Below, in pieces: positions 32,957 through 41,228 of a stretch of 48,853 bases of DNA. The position numbers and the translations under genes were made by a program. The notes beneath the pieces were generated by a model. That model did no database searches. It was not told where the DNA came from and saw only the letters and a program-made list of their open reading frames with translations. Every line of letters starts with the position of its first letter. The first letter of the stretch is position 1. Source of the DNA: an uncultured beta proteobacterium (GTDB lineage Bacteria; Pseudomonadota; Gammaproteobacteria; Burkholderiales; Burkholderiaceae_C); assembly GCA_903822435.1 (NCBI GenBank), contig CAIJPE010000323.1:1-48853 (forward strand), written 5' to 3'.

Positions 32957-35749
32957 ATGGACAGCCGACCCCCCGCCGCTTCCGCCGACCTTGCGCAGTC
33001 GGTGGGAGCAGGGGTGTGGCAAGTGCGCCTGCTGGGTGCCATCGAAGCCGCCCGCGGCAGCCAGCGGCTGACCCGATTCCCTTCGCGCGCCGTGGCGGTC
33101 CTGCTCGCCCGCCTGGCCTTGCAGCCCGAGCGGGCGCATGCGCGCGAAGAGCTCGTCGAGATGTTGTGGCCCGGCGTGGAGCTGGAGGTGGGCCGCAACC
33201 GCTTGCGCCAGGCGCTCTCGACACTCAAGAGCCTGCTCGAGACAGACGGCACGCAAGCCGTGATCGAAGCCGACCGGATGTCCCTGCGCGTTCGGCCGGG
33301 AACGCTGCATTGCGACGTCCTGCAGTACGAATGGGCCCTGCGGCGGGGCGATCAGGCGTCGGCGCTGGCCTGGTATCGGGGTGACCTGATGCCCGGGCAC
33401 TACGACGAGTGGGTGCTGCTGGAGCGCCAGCGCCTGGAAGCCTTGCAAACCAGCCTGGGCGGGCTTGCGCCGGCACCGGCTCCGCCTGCCGCCGCGGCGC
33501 CGGCCTTTCCAGTGCTGTCGCCATCGGCCGTGGCGCCGCCCGTGCCCACGGGCCTGCCCAGCTACTGGACCCGCAGCATCGGCGCCGAACTCACGGCGTC
33601 CCGGCTGAGCGTGCTGGTGCAGGCGCAACGCCTGGCCACCGTGGTCGGGCCGGGCGGCAGCGGCAAGACCCGGCTGGCGGTCGAGGTCGCCACGGCGCTG
33701 CGCGATGGCGCTCCGCTGGCCCTGCAGGACGTGGCCACGGTGCCGCGCTTCGACCGCATCGCCTTCGTACCCCTGGCCGATTGCGTCGATGCCGCGCAGA
33801 CATTGGACGCCATCGGCACCGCACTGCATGCCGCAGGCGCCGGAGACCCGCGCCGCCGCATCCACGCCGCGCTGGCCGGCAGCAAGGCGCTGCTGGTGCT
33901 GGACAACCTCGAACAGCTCGATGCCGCCGCCGGACTGGAAATCGCCCACCTGCTGGCGACCCTGCCGGGGCTGCACGTCCTGGCCACGTCACGGCGCCTG
34001 CTCGATCTGGACGGCGAGCACACCTTCGAACTCGACGGCCTGGCGCTGCCGGCTGCCGATGCCGCCCTGTCCGAAGCCGCGACCAACCCGGCCGTGATGC
34101 TTTTCGTCGATCGTGCGCGGGCTGCCCGCGCCGACTTTCACCTGGGCGCTGGCAACCTGCGCCCGGTCGTCGACCTGGTGCGCCTGCTGGGCGGCATGCC
34201 GCTGGCCATCGAGCTGGCCTCATCGCGGGTCCGGATGATGGCCCCGGCCGTGTTGCTGCAGCATTTGAGCGAAGACGCCGGCACGCCCATGCTCGACCTG
34301 CTGGCGCGCAGCAGCCAGCGCACCACGCCCGGCAGCCGCCACGCTTCGATGCGCCACGTCGTCGATTGGAGCTGGCGGCAGCTGAGCGTTGCCCAGGCCG
34401 GGCTGTTGGGCGCGATGTCGGTGTTCGCGGCTTCGGCCCAGGCGGCGATGGTGGCGGCAGTGGCCGGGAGCGAACTGCGGCCCGCGCAGGCCCTGCTCGG
34501 TGAACTGGTCGACTGCTGCCTGGTGCGCGCGCACCCCGGCCCCCACGGCACCACCCGCTACGCCTTGCAGCAGCCGGTGCGTGAATTTGCCGCCGAGCGC
34601 AGCCCGCCCGAGCTCACACACCGGGCGCGGCAGCGTCTGCGCCAGTGGCTGATCGAATTCGCCAACCGCTCGGCGCAGTTGTCCCCGGCCGAAGTCCACG
34701 CCGAGGTGCCGCATGTGCATGCAGCCATCGTCGGAGCCGCGGCCGATGGCGCAGGCGCCCAGGCCGTCGCGCTGGCCGTCGCGCTGCGCTCGCATTGGGT
34801 TTCCGATGACATTCCGGCCAGCAGCCTGCTGGCCCTGGAACAAGGGCTGGCCGAAGTGGCCGACCCACAGCTGCGCGCCGACGCCCACGAACTCCTCGCC
34901 AACGGCCTGGCCAACGCCGCCCAGATGGGGTCTGCGTTGACCCACGCCGAGGCGGCGGTGGCGGGCGCCCGGTTGCTGGCCGACGATCGCCGCCTGGCCC
35001 TGGCGCTGGCTCGCCGAGTCAACGTGGTGTATTACGCCGGCCATTTCGATTTCGATGCCGCGATCACGACCCTGGACGAAGCCGAGGTGCGGGCGCGGCG
35101 CAGTGGCGACCCCACCGCGCTGGCCACGGTCCTGAGGGTGCGCGGCTTGATGGTCTCCAACATCAAGCTCGACTTCGCGGCGGCCGAGGCGCTGACCGAG
35201 CAGATGCAGTTGCTCTGGGAGCAGGTCGGCGACCGTGCGATGGCGCGCATCAGCCTGATGAACCGGGTGACGATGTGGGCCTGGATGGGGCGCAACGAGG
35301 AAGCACTGCCCGTCCTGGCGCAATGCGAGCAGACCGCCATCGAGGATTGCGATTGGGTCGGTGCGCTGGGCGCCGCGCGGCAGGCGGGGCGGGTGCTGAT
35401 CCGACTGCGGCGCTGGCCGGAGGCCGCCGTGACCCTGCGCCGCAGCGTCCACATCGGCTGGCAGCGGCGCCACGCGCGCGGCCTTGCCAATGCCCTGCTG
35501 AACATGCCCGAAGCCCTGTTGATGGACGGGAACCCGCAAGCGGCGGCCCGCCTGCAAGGCTTCGCGTTGGCCCACTGGGCCAAGCTCTACGGGACGATCA
35601 ACCGCATCGAGTCCGCCGAGGCCAAGCGGACCCGCCGCCTGCTGCGCCTGGCCTTGGGCGGGCCGCGCGCCGAGGCATTGCGCGTGCAGGGGGCCGCGAT
35701 GCAACTGCCGGCAGCCGTGGCGTTGGCGCTGGACCCCGGCGCTGCCTAG
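32957..35749 (+). CDS. SARP/BTAD-type regulator with NB-ARC-like ATPase
   Basis: This is a 930-residue multidomain regulator. Residues about 20-110 form a winged-helix region (WQVRLLGAIEAARG, AHAREELVEMLWPGVELEVG, RNRLRQALSTLKSLLE), about 115-170 a bacterial transcriptional activation domain (CDVLQYEWALRRGDQASALA), and from about 215 a P-loop ATPase (GPGGSGKTR at 231-239, LLVLDN at 312-317). A TPR-like helical tail of about 400 residues follows. This resembles AfsR/LuxR-type signal-integrating ATPases. The ATG at 32957 is chosen; the open frame extends upstream but lacks protein character. The 219-base gap before it has TAGACT (32943-32948) as a possible -10. The target is unknown; the MXKDX gene follows by 154 bases. 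Confidence 0.85.
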   Translation: MDSRPPAASADLAQSVGAGVWQVRLLGAIEAARGSQRLTRFPSRAVAVLLARLALQPERAHAREELVEMLWPGVELEVGRNRLRQALSTLKSLLETDGTQAVIEADRMSLRVRPGTLHCDVLQYEWALRRGDQASALAWYRGDLMPGHYDEWVLLERQRLEALQTSLGGLAPAPAPPAAAAPAFPVLSPSAVAPPVPTGLPSYWTRSIGAELTASRLSVLVQAQRLATVVGPGGSGKTRLAVEVATALRDGAPLALQDVATVPRFDRIAFVPLADCVDAAQTLDAIGTALHAAGAGDPRRRIHAALAGSKALLVLDNLEQLDAAAGLEIAHLLATLPGLHVLATSRRLLDLDGEHTFELDGLALPAADAALSEAATNPAVMLFVDRARAARADFHLGAGNLRPVVDLVRLLGGMPLAIELASSRVRMMAPAVLLQHLSEDAGTPMLDLLARSSQRTTPGSRHASMRHVVDWSWRQLSVAQAGLLGAMSVFAASAQAAMVAAVAGSELRPAQALLGELVDCCLVRAHPGPHGTTRYALQQPVREFAAERSPPELTHRARQRLRQWLIEFANRSAQLSPAEVHAEVPHVHAAIVGAAADGAGAQAVALAVALRSHWVSDDIPASSLLALEQGLAEVADPQLRADAHELLANGLANAAQMGSALTHAEAAVAGARLLADDRRLALALARRVNVVYYAGHFDFDAAITTLDEAEVRARRSGDPTALATVLRVRGLMVSNIKLDFAAAEALTEQMQLLWEQVGDRAMARISLMNRVTMWAWMGRNEEALPVLAQCEQTAIEDCDWVGALGAARQAGRVLIRLRRWPEAAVTLRRSVHIGWQRRHARGLANALLNMPEALLMDGNPQAAARLQGFALAHWAKLYGTINRIESAEAKRTRRLLRLALGGPRAEALRVQGAAMQLPAAVALALDPGAA

Positions 35750-35903
35750 ACCGGCGTGGCCCGCTGCAGGCCGCTGAAGGCGCGTTCCCGACAGGGTCTT
35801 GAAAGATCCCGGCGCGGTGTCCGACCCCCTGGGGATGCCGGGGCGACCTTCGCCGCCGGCACGCTACCCGATCCCCCACCCAACCCCATCAAGGATTCGC
35901 ACC

Positions 35904-36206
35904 ATGAATGCATTCAACACCGCCGTCGCTGCCGCCTGCCTGGCACTGGCTGCCACTGGCGCCTTTGCCCAGGACGCCATGAAGAAGGGCGACGCCATGG
36001 CCAAGGACGGCATGATGAAGAAGGAGATGTCGGCCCAGGACTGCAAGGATCACATGGCCATGGAGAAGAAGGACGGCATGAAGGCCGACGGCATGAAGAA
36101 GGACGACGCGATGATGAAGAAGGATGCCGAGTGCGCTGCCATGATGAAGAAGGACGGCATGATGATGAAGGACGGTGCCGCCAGCGCGCCCATGATGAAG
36201 AAGTGA
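35904..36206 (+). CDS. Secreted MXKDX pentapeptide-repeat protein
   Basis: This 100-residue protein starts with a clear signal peptide (MNAFNTAVAAACLALAATGA, cleavage after AFA at about 22). The mature part is built from repeats of M-K-K-D-x and M-K-x-D-G, giving an extraordinary content of Met, Lys and Asp and three Cys residues. It fits the family named after the MXKDX motif, which is common in Burkholderiales; no function is established to my knowledge. Met-rich periplasmic proteins may bind copper, but that is speculation. Confidence 0.85.
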   Translation: MNAFNTAVAAACLALAATGAFAQDAMKKGDAMAKDGMMKKEMSAQDCKDHMAMEKKDGMKADGMKKDDAMMKKDAECAAMMKKDGMMMKDGAASAPMMKK

Positions 36207-36211
36207 AGCGC

Positions 36212-36233
36212 CCGCCAGGGCCGGGCCTGGCGG
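36212..36233. terminator. Hairpin between convergent genes
   Basis: CCGCCAGG (36212-36219) and CCTGGCGG (36226-36233) form an 8-base perfect stem with a six-base loop, just after the MXKDX stop and just before the convergent phosphoesterase remnant. It has no T-run, so it is only a candidate bidirectional terminator. Confidence 0.45.
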
Positions 36234-36239
36234 CCCGTG

Positions 36240-36925
36240 CTAGCGCAGCGCCGCGCTCAAGTTGCCCGCCTTGGCGCGCACGCCCGGCAGGGCCTCCAGG
36301 CCCCATCGCTCGGTGATGAACTTGAGGATCGAGCCGGTGTCGTAGGCTGTGGGGTCGACGTGGCCTCGCTGGACGCCCGGCCCGATCAGCAACGTGGGTA
36401 CGCGCGGGCCGGCCCGCGCCAATCGCCCCAGCCGGGGCCGGTGGGCGGGGCGACGTGGTCCCAGTACCCGCTGTTCCCGTCATTGGTCACGACCACCCGC
36501 ATGTCGGCTCACTGCGGGGTGGCACGCAGGCTTCCCAGCAGTGCGGCCACGGGCTCGTCGCCGCTCTTCAGGTCGGTATGCGACGGATGCCGGGTGTAGC
36601 GGCCCGGCGGCTTGTAGAAGGACACCGCCGGCAACTGGCCCGCTGCCGCATTGCGCAGCAGTTGGTCGCCGTCGCGGATGTGCTCGGCACGGTCTGCCGT
36701 GCCGGGCGCGAAGCGGCTGTCGTCGTTGAAGGGCTGGTGGTGCGGCCGGAAGATCGGGCGGTCGGTACCGGTGGCGTAGATCATGCTGCGTTTCTGGTCG
36801 GGCGGGCGTCGGCCATCGGCCAGCGCTGCCGACCAGTGCCCCGCATACCAGGCCCAGCGGACGCCTTTGTCAGCCAGGGCTGCGAGGGCGCACACCGCGA
36901 GCGCTGTCCGAAACATCGTCTGCAT
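36240..36925 (-). pseudogene. Phosphoesterase (acid phosphatase/phospholipase C superfamily) remnant
   Basis: A signal-like start (MQTMFRTALAVCALAALA) runs straight into the C-terminal third of an alkaline-phosphatase-like phosphoesterase: DKGVRWAWYAGHWSAALADG, PHHQPFNDDSRFAPGTA, VSFYKPPGRYTRHPSH. After ATPQ there is a TGA (36509-36511) where the family has Trp (PQW), then VVVTNDGNSGYWDHVAPP in the same frame, a frameshift at about 36410-36430, and VPTLLIGPG to the end (GLEALPGVRAKAGNL). So the gene has lost its front two-thirds and carries one nonsense change and one frameshift. The family hydrolyses phosphate esters in the periplasm. Confidence 0.82.
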
Positions 36926-37008
36926 GGCCTTCCCCTGGGCGACCCGCCCACACGGCAGCCCGGGATGCGCCGCCGGTCCGGTCAATCCCGAACGCTCGGG
37001 GGGCTGGA

Positions 37009-38205
37009 TCAGGCTGCGGCCTTCGCCAGCCAGCGCTCGGCCAGGCGCACCCAGTAGGTGGCGCCGGTGGACAGGACCCGGTCGTTGAAGTCGTATCCGG
37101 CGTTGTGCACCATGCACCCGCCCTGGCTGCCCGTGCCGTTGCCGATGTTCATGAAGCAGCCGGGCACCTTTTCCAGGAAGAAGGCGAAGTCTTCGCTGGC
37201 GGTCACCGGCTCGGGGTTGGCCACCAGGCCTTCGTCGCCCAGCCAGTCGCGCACCAGTTGCTTGCAGAACTCGGTGTGCTCGGGGGTGTTGTTCAGCACG
37301 GGGTAACGGCGGATGTATTTCACATCGGCCGTGGCGCCGAAGCTCGCGGCCTGGGCCTGGGCGATCTCGGCAATGCGCTTTTCAAGCAGGTCGCGCACGG
37401 CGGGCTGCATGGCGCGCACGGTCAAGCGCAATTCGGCGGTGCCGGGGATGACGTTGGGCGCGTCGCCCGACAGGAAGGCCCCGACGGTGACGATGCCCGT
37501 GTGCAGCGGCGGCACATTGCGCGAGACGATGGTCTGCAGCGCCATCACGATGCTGGCCCCGGCCACGATGGGGTCCACCGCCGATTGCGGGATCGCTCCG
37601 TGCCCGCCCGTGCCCTTGACGGTGATGATGCAGGTGTCGCCGCTGGACATCGCAAAACCCGGCACGGCCATGAACTGGCCCTCGGGCACGCCCGGGGCGT
37701 TGTGCATGCCGAACATCGCCTCGCAGGGGAAGAGGTCCAGGAAGCCGTCTTCCAGCATCCTGCGCGCGCCGGCCAGGCCTTCTTCGGCGGGTTGGAAGAC
37801 CAGGTGCACGATGCCGTCGAAGTTGCGCGTGGCCGCGAGGTGGCGCGCGGCGGCCAGCAGCATGGCGGTGTGCCCGTCGTGACCGCAGGCGTGCATCTTG
37901 CCGAAGACCTTGCTGGCCCACGGCTTGCCCGAGGTTTCGGCGATGGGCAGGGCATCCATGTCGGCGCGCAATCCGATGCGCCGAGTGCTGGCGCCGGCGC
38001 GGATGGTGCCCACCACGCCGGTGCCGCCCAGGCCGCGGTGCACCTCGCACCCCCAGCGCTCCAGCCGCTCGGCGACCAGGTCGCTGGTGGCGTGCTCTTC
38101 GTACGCAAGTTCCGGGTTGGCATGGATCTGGTGGCGGATGGCCACCATTTCGGCCTCGTGGGCGCGGATTTCGTCGAGGGCGGGCGGCAGCAGCGCAGCG
38201 TTCAT
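37009..38205 (-). CDS. M20 family amidohydrolase (hippurate hydrolase/N-acyl amino acid hydrolase type)
   Basis: This metallopeptidase-fold amidohydrolase has 398 residues. The metal-binding residues are visible: HACGHDGHTAMLL, FQPAEEGLAGARRML, MHNAPGVPEG and the C-terminal VTASEDFAFF, with a dimerisation domain in the middle (GHGAIPQSAVDPIVAGASIV). The family removes acyl groups from amino acids or opens related amide bonds in the cytosol. It starts 47 bases after the solute-binding-protein gene, so it probably ends the operon that begins with the small-protein gene at 40948. It could cleave or recycle the product of that operon; this is inference. Confidence 0.92.
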   Translation of the reverse strand: MNAALLPPALDEIRAHEAEMVAIRHQIHANPELAYEEHATSDLVAERLERWGCEVHRGLGGTGVVGTIRAGASTRRIGLRADMDALPIAETSGKPWASKVFGKMHACGHDGHTAMLLAAARHLAATRNFDGIVHLVFQPAEEGLAGARRMLEDGFLDLFPCEAMFGMHNAPGVPEGQFMAVPGFAMSSGDTCIITVKGTGGHGAIPQSAVDPIVAGASIVMALQTIVSRNVPPLHTGIVTVGAFLSGDAPNVIPGTAELRLTVRAMQPAVRDLLEKRIAEIAQAQAASFGATADVKYIRRYPVLNNTPEHTEFCKQLVRDWLGDEGLVANPEPVTASEDFAFFLEKVPGCFMNIGNGTGSQGGCMVHNAGYDFNDRVLSTGATYWVRLAERWLAKAAA

Positions 38206-38252
38206 GGGCGGGTCCAGGTCGTGGGGTACCCGCATTCTGCCGGCTCGCGGGC

Positions 38253-39257
38253 CTATGGCATCACGCCCGCAGCCCGCGACAAGCCGAAATCGTAAGCCCG
38301 GACCAGATCTACCTGCCCGGCATCCAGCAGATGCGCCGACGCCATGAAGTCCAGCGTGGCCTGCGCCCGCGCTGGCGTCAGCACGCCGATGCCGCCCGTT
38401 GCCGCATCGCCGCCAGTGACCAGGTGCAGGTCGCGCAGCCGGCCCTGGCTGTAGGTGAGCTGTTCGGCCGTCATCGTCGGGTTGGCCTGCAGGATGCGGG
38501 CGTTGGCCGCCGATGGGTCCTGCAGGTAGCGCTTCCAGCCCGCGGCGCTGGCCCGCACGAAGGCCGCCACCGCGCCGCGCCGCTCGGACAGGGTGTGCTC
38601 GCTGCAGACCACCGTGCTCGCATACCCGGGGTAGCCCAGATCCGCGTAGAGGAAGACGTGGATGGCCACCCCTGCACGCTGCAGGGCATAAGGCTCTGCC
38701 GTGACGTATCCCTGTTGGGCCAGCGCGGGGTCGGCCATGAAGGGCTGCAGGTTGTAGGTGTACGGCCGGGCCTGGCTGTCGTCCCAGGCGAAGCGTGACT
38801 TCAGCCAGGCCCATGAGCCGGTACGCGCCGCCGAGCTCACCAGGACCGTGCGGCGGCCCAGCTCTTCCAGGCGCTGCACGTCGGCATGCGTGATCAGCGC
38901 CTCGGGGTCCTTCTGGAACATGGCAGCCACAGCCACCACGGGCGCACCGGCTGCCCGGGCCTGCAGCATCTGCAGGTCGCTGCCCACCAGGACGCAGTCG
39001 GCCTGGCCGGCCAGCAGCAGTTGCAGCCCGTTGAGTTGCGGGCCGCCCATGCGCAGCGTCACGTCCAGCCCGGCCTGGGCGTAGAGACCCTCGGCCTCGG
39101 CGGCGTAGTAGCCGCCCTGCTCGGCCTGCGCCGTCCAGTTGGTCACGATGACGAAGGGCTGTGCGGCCCGCACGGGCCACGTCGTCGTCAGCAGGGCCAG
39201 ACCCAGTCCAAGGGCGCCGACCAGGGCGTGGCGGCCGCGCGTTGCGCCGGTCAGCAC
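38253..39257 (-). CDS. ABC-type solute-binding protein (NMT1/SsuA-like)
   Basis: This 334-residue periplasmic binding protein of the nitrate/taurine/thiamine-precursor type has a signal peptide of about 31 residues ending VRAA. The fold is indicated by VTNWTAQAEQGGYYAAEAEG, GLYAQAGLDVTLRMGG and CVLVGSDLQMLQARAAG. No permease or ATPase gene is nearby, so it either shares a transporter or works as a sensor or carrier. Its ATG lies inside the end of the ATP-grasp gene (overlap 39251-39257), so expression is coupled to that enzyme. Confidence 0.87.
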   Translation of the reverse strand: MLTGATRGRHALVGALGLGLALLTTTWPVRAAQPFVIVTNWTAQAEQGGYYAAEAEGLYAQAGLDVTLRMGGPQLNGLQLLLAGQADCVLVGSDLQMLQARAAGAPVVAVAAMFQKDPEALITHADVQRLEELGRRTVLVSSAARTGSWAWLKSRFAWDDSQARPYTYNLQPFMADPALAQQGYVTAEPYALQRAGVAIHVFLYADLGYPGYASTVVCSEHTLSERRGAVAAFVRASAAGWKRYLQDPSAANARILQANPTMTAEQLTYSQGRLRDLHLVTGGDAATGGIGVLTPARAQATLDFMASAHLLDAGQVDLVRAYDFGLSRAAGVMP

Positions 39258-40543
39258 GCGGCCGCCGAGGGGCGGGGCGCCGCGACGGGCTCACCCTGCA
39301 ATTGCACCTCGCAGGCCGCGACGTAGTGGTCGGCCAGGTCCTCGGCCGCTTGCCGATCGGCGTCGCAGACCATCACGTAGCCGATCCGGTCGGCGTTCTC
39401 GAACGGCGGGCCCACGGCATCGCCGGGCTGCTTGAGGATCTCGGTGCAACGCAGCCGTGTGTCCGTCCAGGGAGGCGGCCGCACGGCGGCCAGCCTGCCG
39501 GGGCGCGGCGCGACGATCCAGCGGATCACGCCCACCTGCGGCGCCGTTTCCGGTGTCGGGGGCGCGGCCCGGCCCAGGTGCACGTCGAGCAGGCTGGCGT
39601 GCAACGAGCGCCCCTGCGTCAGGCTTGCCAGCCGCGCGATCTTGGCGCCCACCAGCCGGGGGTTGATCTCCACCAGGCGGGGCCCTTCGGCCGTCAGCAT
39701 CATCTCGATGTGGGCGGCGCCCCAGTCGAAGCCCACGGCATCCAGACACTCGCGGGCGTGCTCCTGGATCGCCGGCAGGATCGGGTGGGCCCGGCTGTCG
39801 GGGATGTAGGTGCTGCCCCGCATGGCGAAGGAAGGCGGCGCGAACAGGCGCTTGTCGTGTACGCCGGTCACCGTGTGACGACCGTTCGAGCTGAAGGTGT
39901 CGACGCCGATGAACGTGCCGCTCAGGCAGCGCTCGACCAGCAGCCTGTCGTTGGCACGCACGCCCAGTCCGTAGTCGGCACGGCTGGGCAGCAGGCTGTC
40001 CACGGGCGAGAGCAGGGGGTCGAGGTCGGCCGGCTCGCGCAGCACGACGATGTTCTGCGAGCCATAGCCATCGGCCGGCTTGATCACCACCGGCAGCCCG
40101 ATGAGCTCGACCGCCTGGCGAACGGCCGCGTTGGTGTCGGCCAGCGCAAATTCGGCCTGCGCGATGCCGCACGCCGCCAGCCGCTCGCGAACGCTGACCT
40201 TGTCGCGCAGCAGCGTGGCGGCTTCCACGCTCAAGTGCCGGGAGCCCAGCCGCTGCGCCAACCGCGCGGCCTCCACCAGGCGGATGTCGATCAGGCAGAG
40301 CACGGCGTCGATGGGCAGCCGCGCGTGGGCGGCCAGCACCTGCTGCTCGACCGCCTCTTGCGCAAAGCCCGGCACTTCGATGCACTGGTGCACGGCCCGC
40401 ACCCATTCCCACACGGTGGCCTGGCGCCGGTACAGGCCCAGGTCGGCGGTCAGGAAGGTGCAGACGTGGCCGGTGGCGTGCGCCGCCGCCAGGATGTCGG
40501 TGTCGTTGCCGCCGGGCAACTCGACGATCAGCAAGTGGGCCAA
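39251..40543 (-). CDS. ATP-grasp carboxylate-amine ligase coupled to a small-protein gene
   Basis: This 430-residue ligase is of the ATP-grasp superfamily, nearest by eye to L-amino-acid ligase/biotin-carboxylase-like members. The layout is an N-terminal domain (1-110), the ATP lysine region VVIKPADGYGSQNIVVL (Lys155), metal ligands in HIEMML (Glu280) and VEINPRLVGAKIA (Glu292, Asn294), and a C-terminal domain of about 100 residues. Such enzymes activate a carboxylate as acyl phosphate and join it to an amine. The start is TTG (MAHLLIVELPGG) three bases after the stop of the small-protein gene, a strong coupling signal. I infer that the small protein is its substrate or partner. The last codons overlap the binding-protein gene. 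Confidence 0.87.
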   Translation of the reverse strand: MAHLLIVELPGGNDTDILAAAHATGHVCTFLTADLGLYRRQATVWEWVRAVHQCIEVPGFAQEAVEQQVLAAHARLPIDAVLCLIDIRLVEAARLAQRLGSRHLSVEAATLLRDKVSVRERLAACGIAQAEFALADTNAAVRQAVELIGLPVVIKPADGYGSQNIVVLREPADLDPLLSPVDSLLPSRADYGLGVRANDRLLVERCLSGTFIGVDTFSSNGRHTVTGVHDKRLFAPPSFAMRGSTYIPDSRAHPILPAIQEHARECLDAVGFDWGAAHIEMMLTAEGPRLVEINPRLVGAKIARLASLTQGRSLHASLLDVHLGRAAPPTPETAPQVGVIRWIVAPRPGRLAAVRPPPWTDTRLRCTEILKQPGDAVGPPFENADRIGYVMVCDADRQAAEDLADHYVAACEVQLQGEPVAAPRPSAAAC

Positions 40544-40546
40544 GGC

Positions 40547-40948
40547 TCAGGCCGTCAGGTTGACCACCGTGCCGGTGCCGCTCGTGCCTGCCTGGGTCGT
40601 GCCGGCCTGGGGGGTGCCGCCCGTGGGCGCGCCAGCCTGGCCGCCCCCGTGGTGGTGGTGGCCGCCCCGTTGGGCCTGCCAAGCCTGCGCCGCCTGCTGC
40701 GCGGCGGCCAGGTCACCCGATTGCAGGGCCTTGCCGATCTGCGCCAGCGGGCTGTCGGCGTGGCTGTTGCTGGCCGTGAGGTTGGCCGCGCCCGGCAGCG
40801 AGCCGAAGGCCTTCTGCGCCGCGTTGAGGTCCCCCGAACTCAGGGCGGACATCAGGTCCTTCACCCCTTGCTGACGTTGCTGCCACTGCGTGGCCCCTGC
40901 ACCTTGGGTGCCGCTCACGTTGCTCTGACCACCGATCCGCATGCCCAT
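40547..40948 (-). CDS. Small protein with C-terminal VNLTA, putative substrate of the ATP-grasp ligase
   Basis: This 133-residue protein has no signal peptide. The first of two close ATGs gives MGMRIGGQ, with GGAGA six bases upstream. Residues 21-27 read QWQQRQQ. Two helical repeats follow: LMSALSSGDLNAAQKAF (about 32-48) and IGKALQSGDLAAAQQAA (about 71-87). Next come RGGHHHHGGG (94-103), a Gly/Thr/Pro/Gln linker and the C-terminus TGTVVNLTA. An internal NLTA occurs at 56-59. The start and the last five residues are shared with the divergent 57-residue protein at 41229, although the middles differ, so the ends are the conserved functional parts. I do not know the family. The layout suggests a precursor or carrier whose C-terminus is recognised or extended. 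Confidence 0.8.
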   Translation of the reverse strand: MGMRIGGQSNVSGTQGAGATQWQQRQQGVKDLMSALSSGDLNAAQKAFGSLPGAANLTASNSHADSPLAQIGKALQSGDLAAAQQAAQAWQAQRGGHHHHGGGQAGAPTGGTPQAGTTQAGTSGTGTVVNLTA

Positions 40949-41228
40949 CGCGCTCTCCAGTTCGCCTTGAATGGCCGCTGACAACGCGTCGTGCGGCCGA
41001 AGACAGCATCTTGGGCGCACGGGTGCTGCACCGAGCGCGGAAATGGCAGGTGCTTGGCAGTCCTGTTCACCCGCCAGCACCAGGGCCGCAACACAACTTC
41101 ACCTGGGCATGCCGTGTAAAGGCTTCCACCGGGCCTCGCGTTCGAGGCCTGCCGTGCCGAAAACACGGTTGTCAGGCGCAGGGCCTTCGACCCAGTCCGG
41201 GTCGAGCCTGCCCCGCAAGGAGACCGGA
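40949..41228. other. Divergent control region between the two small-protein genes
   Basis: These 280 bases lie between two oppositely oriented genes and contain no convincing coding sequence. They must hold both promoters. The only clear element is the palindrome at 41187-41205. A GG-N10-GC element at about 41045-41058 was considered and not accepted as a sigma-54 promoter. Confidence 0.6.
41187..41205. promoter_or_regulatory. Palindrome before the 57-residue small-protein gene
   Basis: TCGACCC (41187-41193), AGTCC, GGGTCGA (41199-41205): a perfect 7-base inverted repeat with a five-base centre, ending about ten bases before the AAGGAGA ribosome-binding site. It could be a repressor site or a hairpin in the 5' leader that controls translation. 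Confidence 0.5.

Noticed and set aside
35955..36200. Short direct DNA repeats suggesting a CRISPR or tandem-repeat array
   Set aside because: The repeats are in frame and reflect the M-K-K-D-x protein repeat of a secreted protein. Spacing is too short and irregular for CRISPR.
41044..41060. A sigma-54-like promoter (GG-N10-GC in TGGCAGGTGCTTGGC)
   Set aside because: It has mismatches at two conserved positions, lies about 170 bases from the gene, and no sigma-54 activator is nearby. Likely chance.
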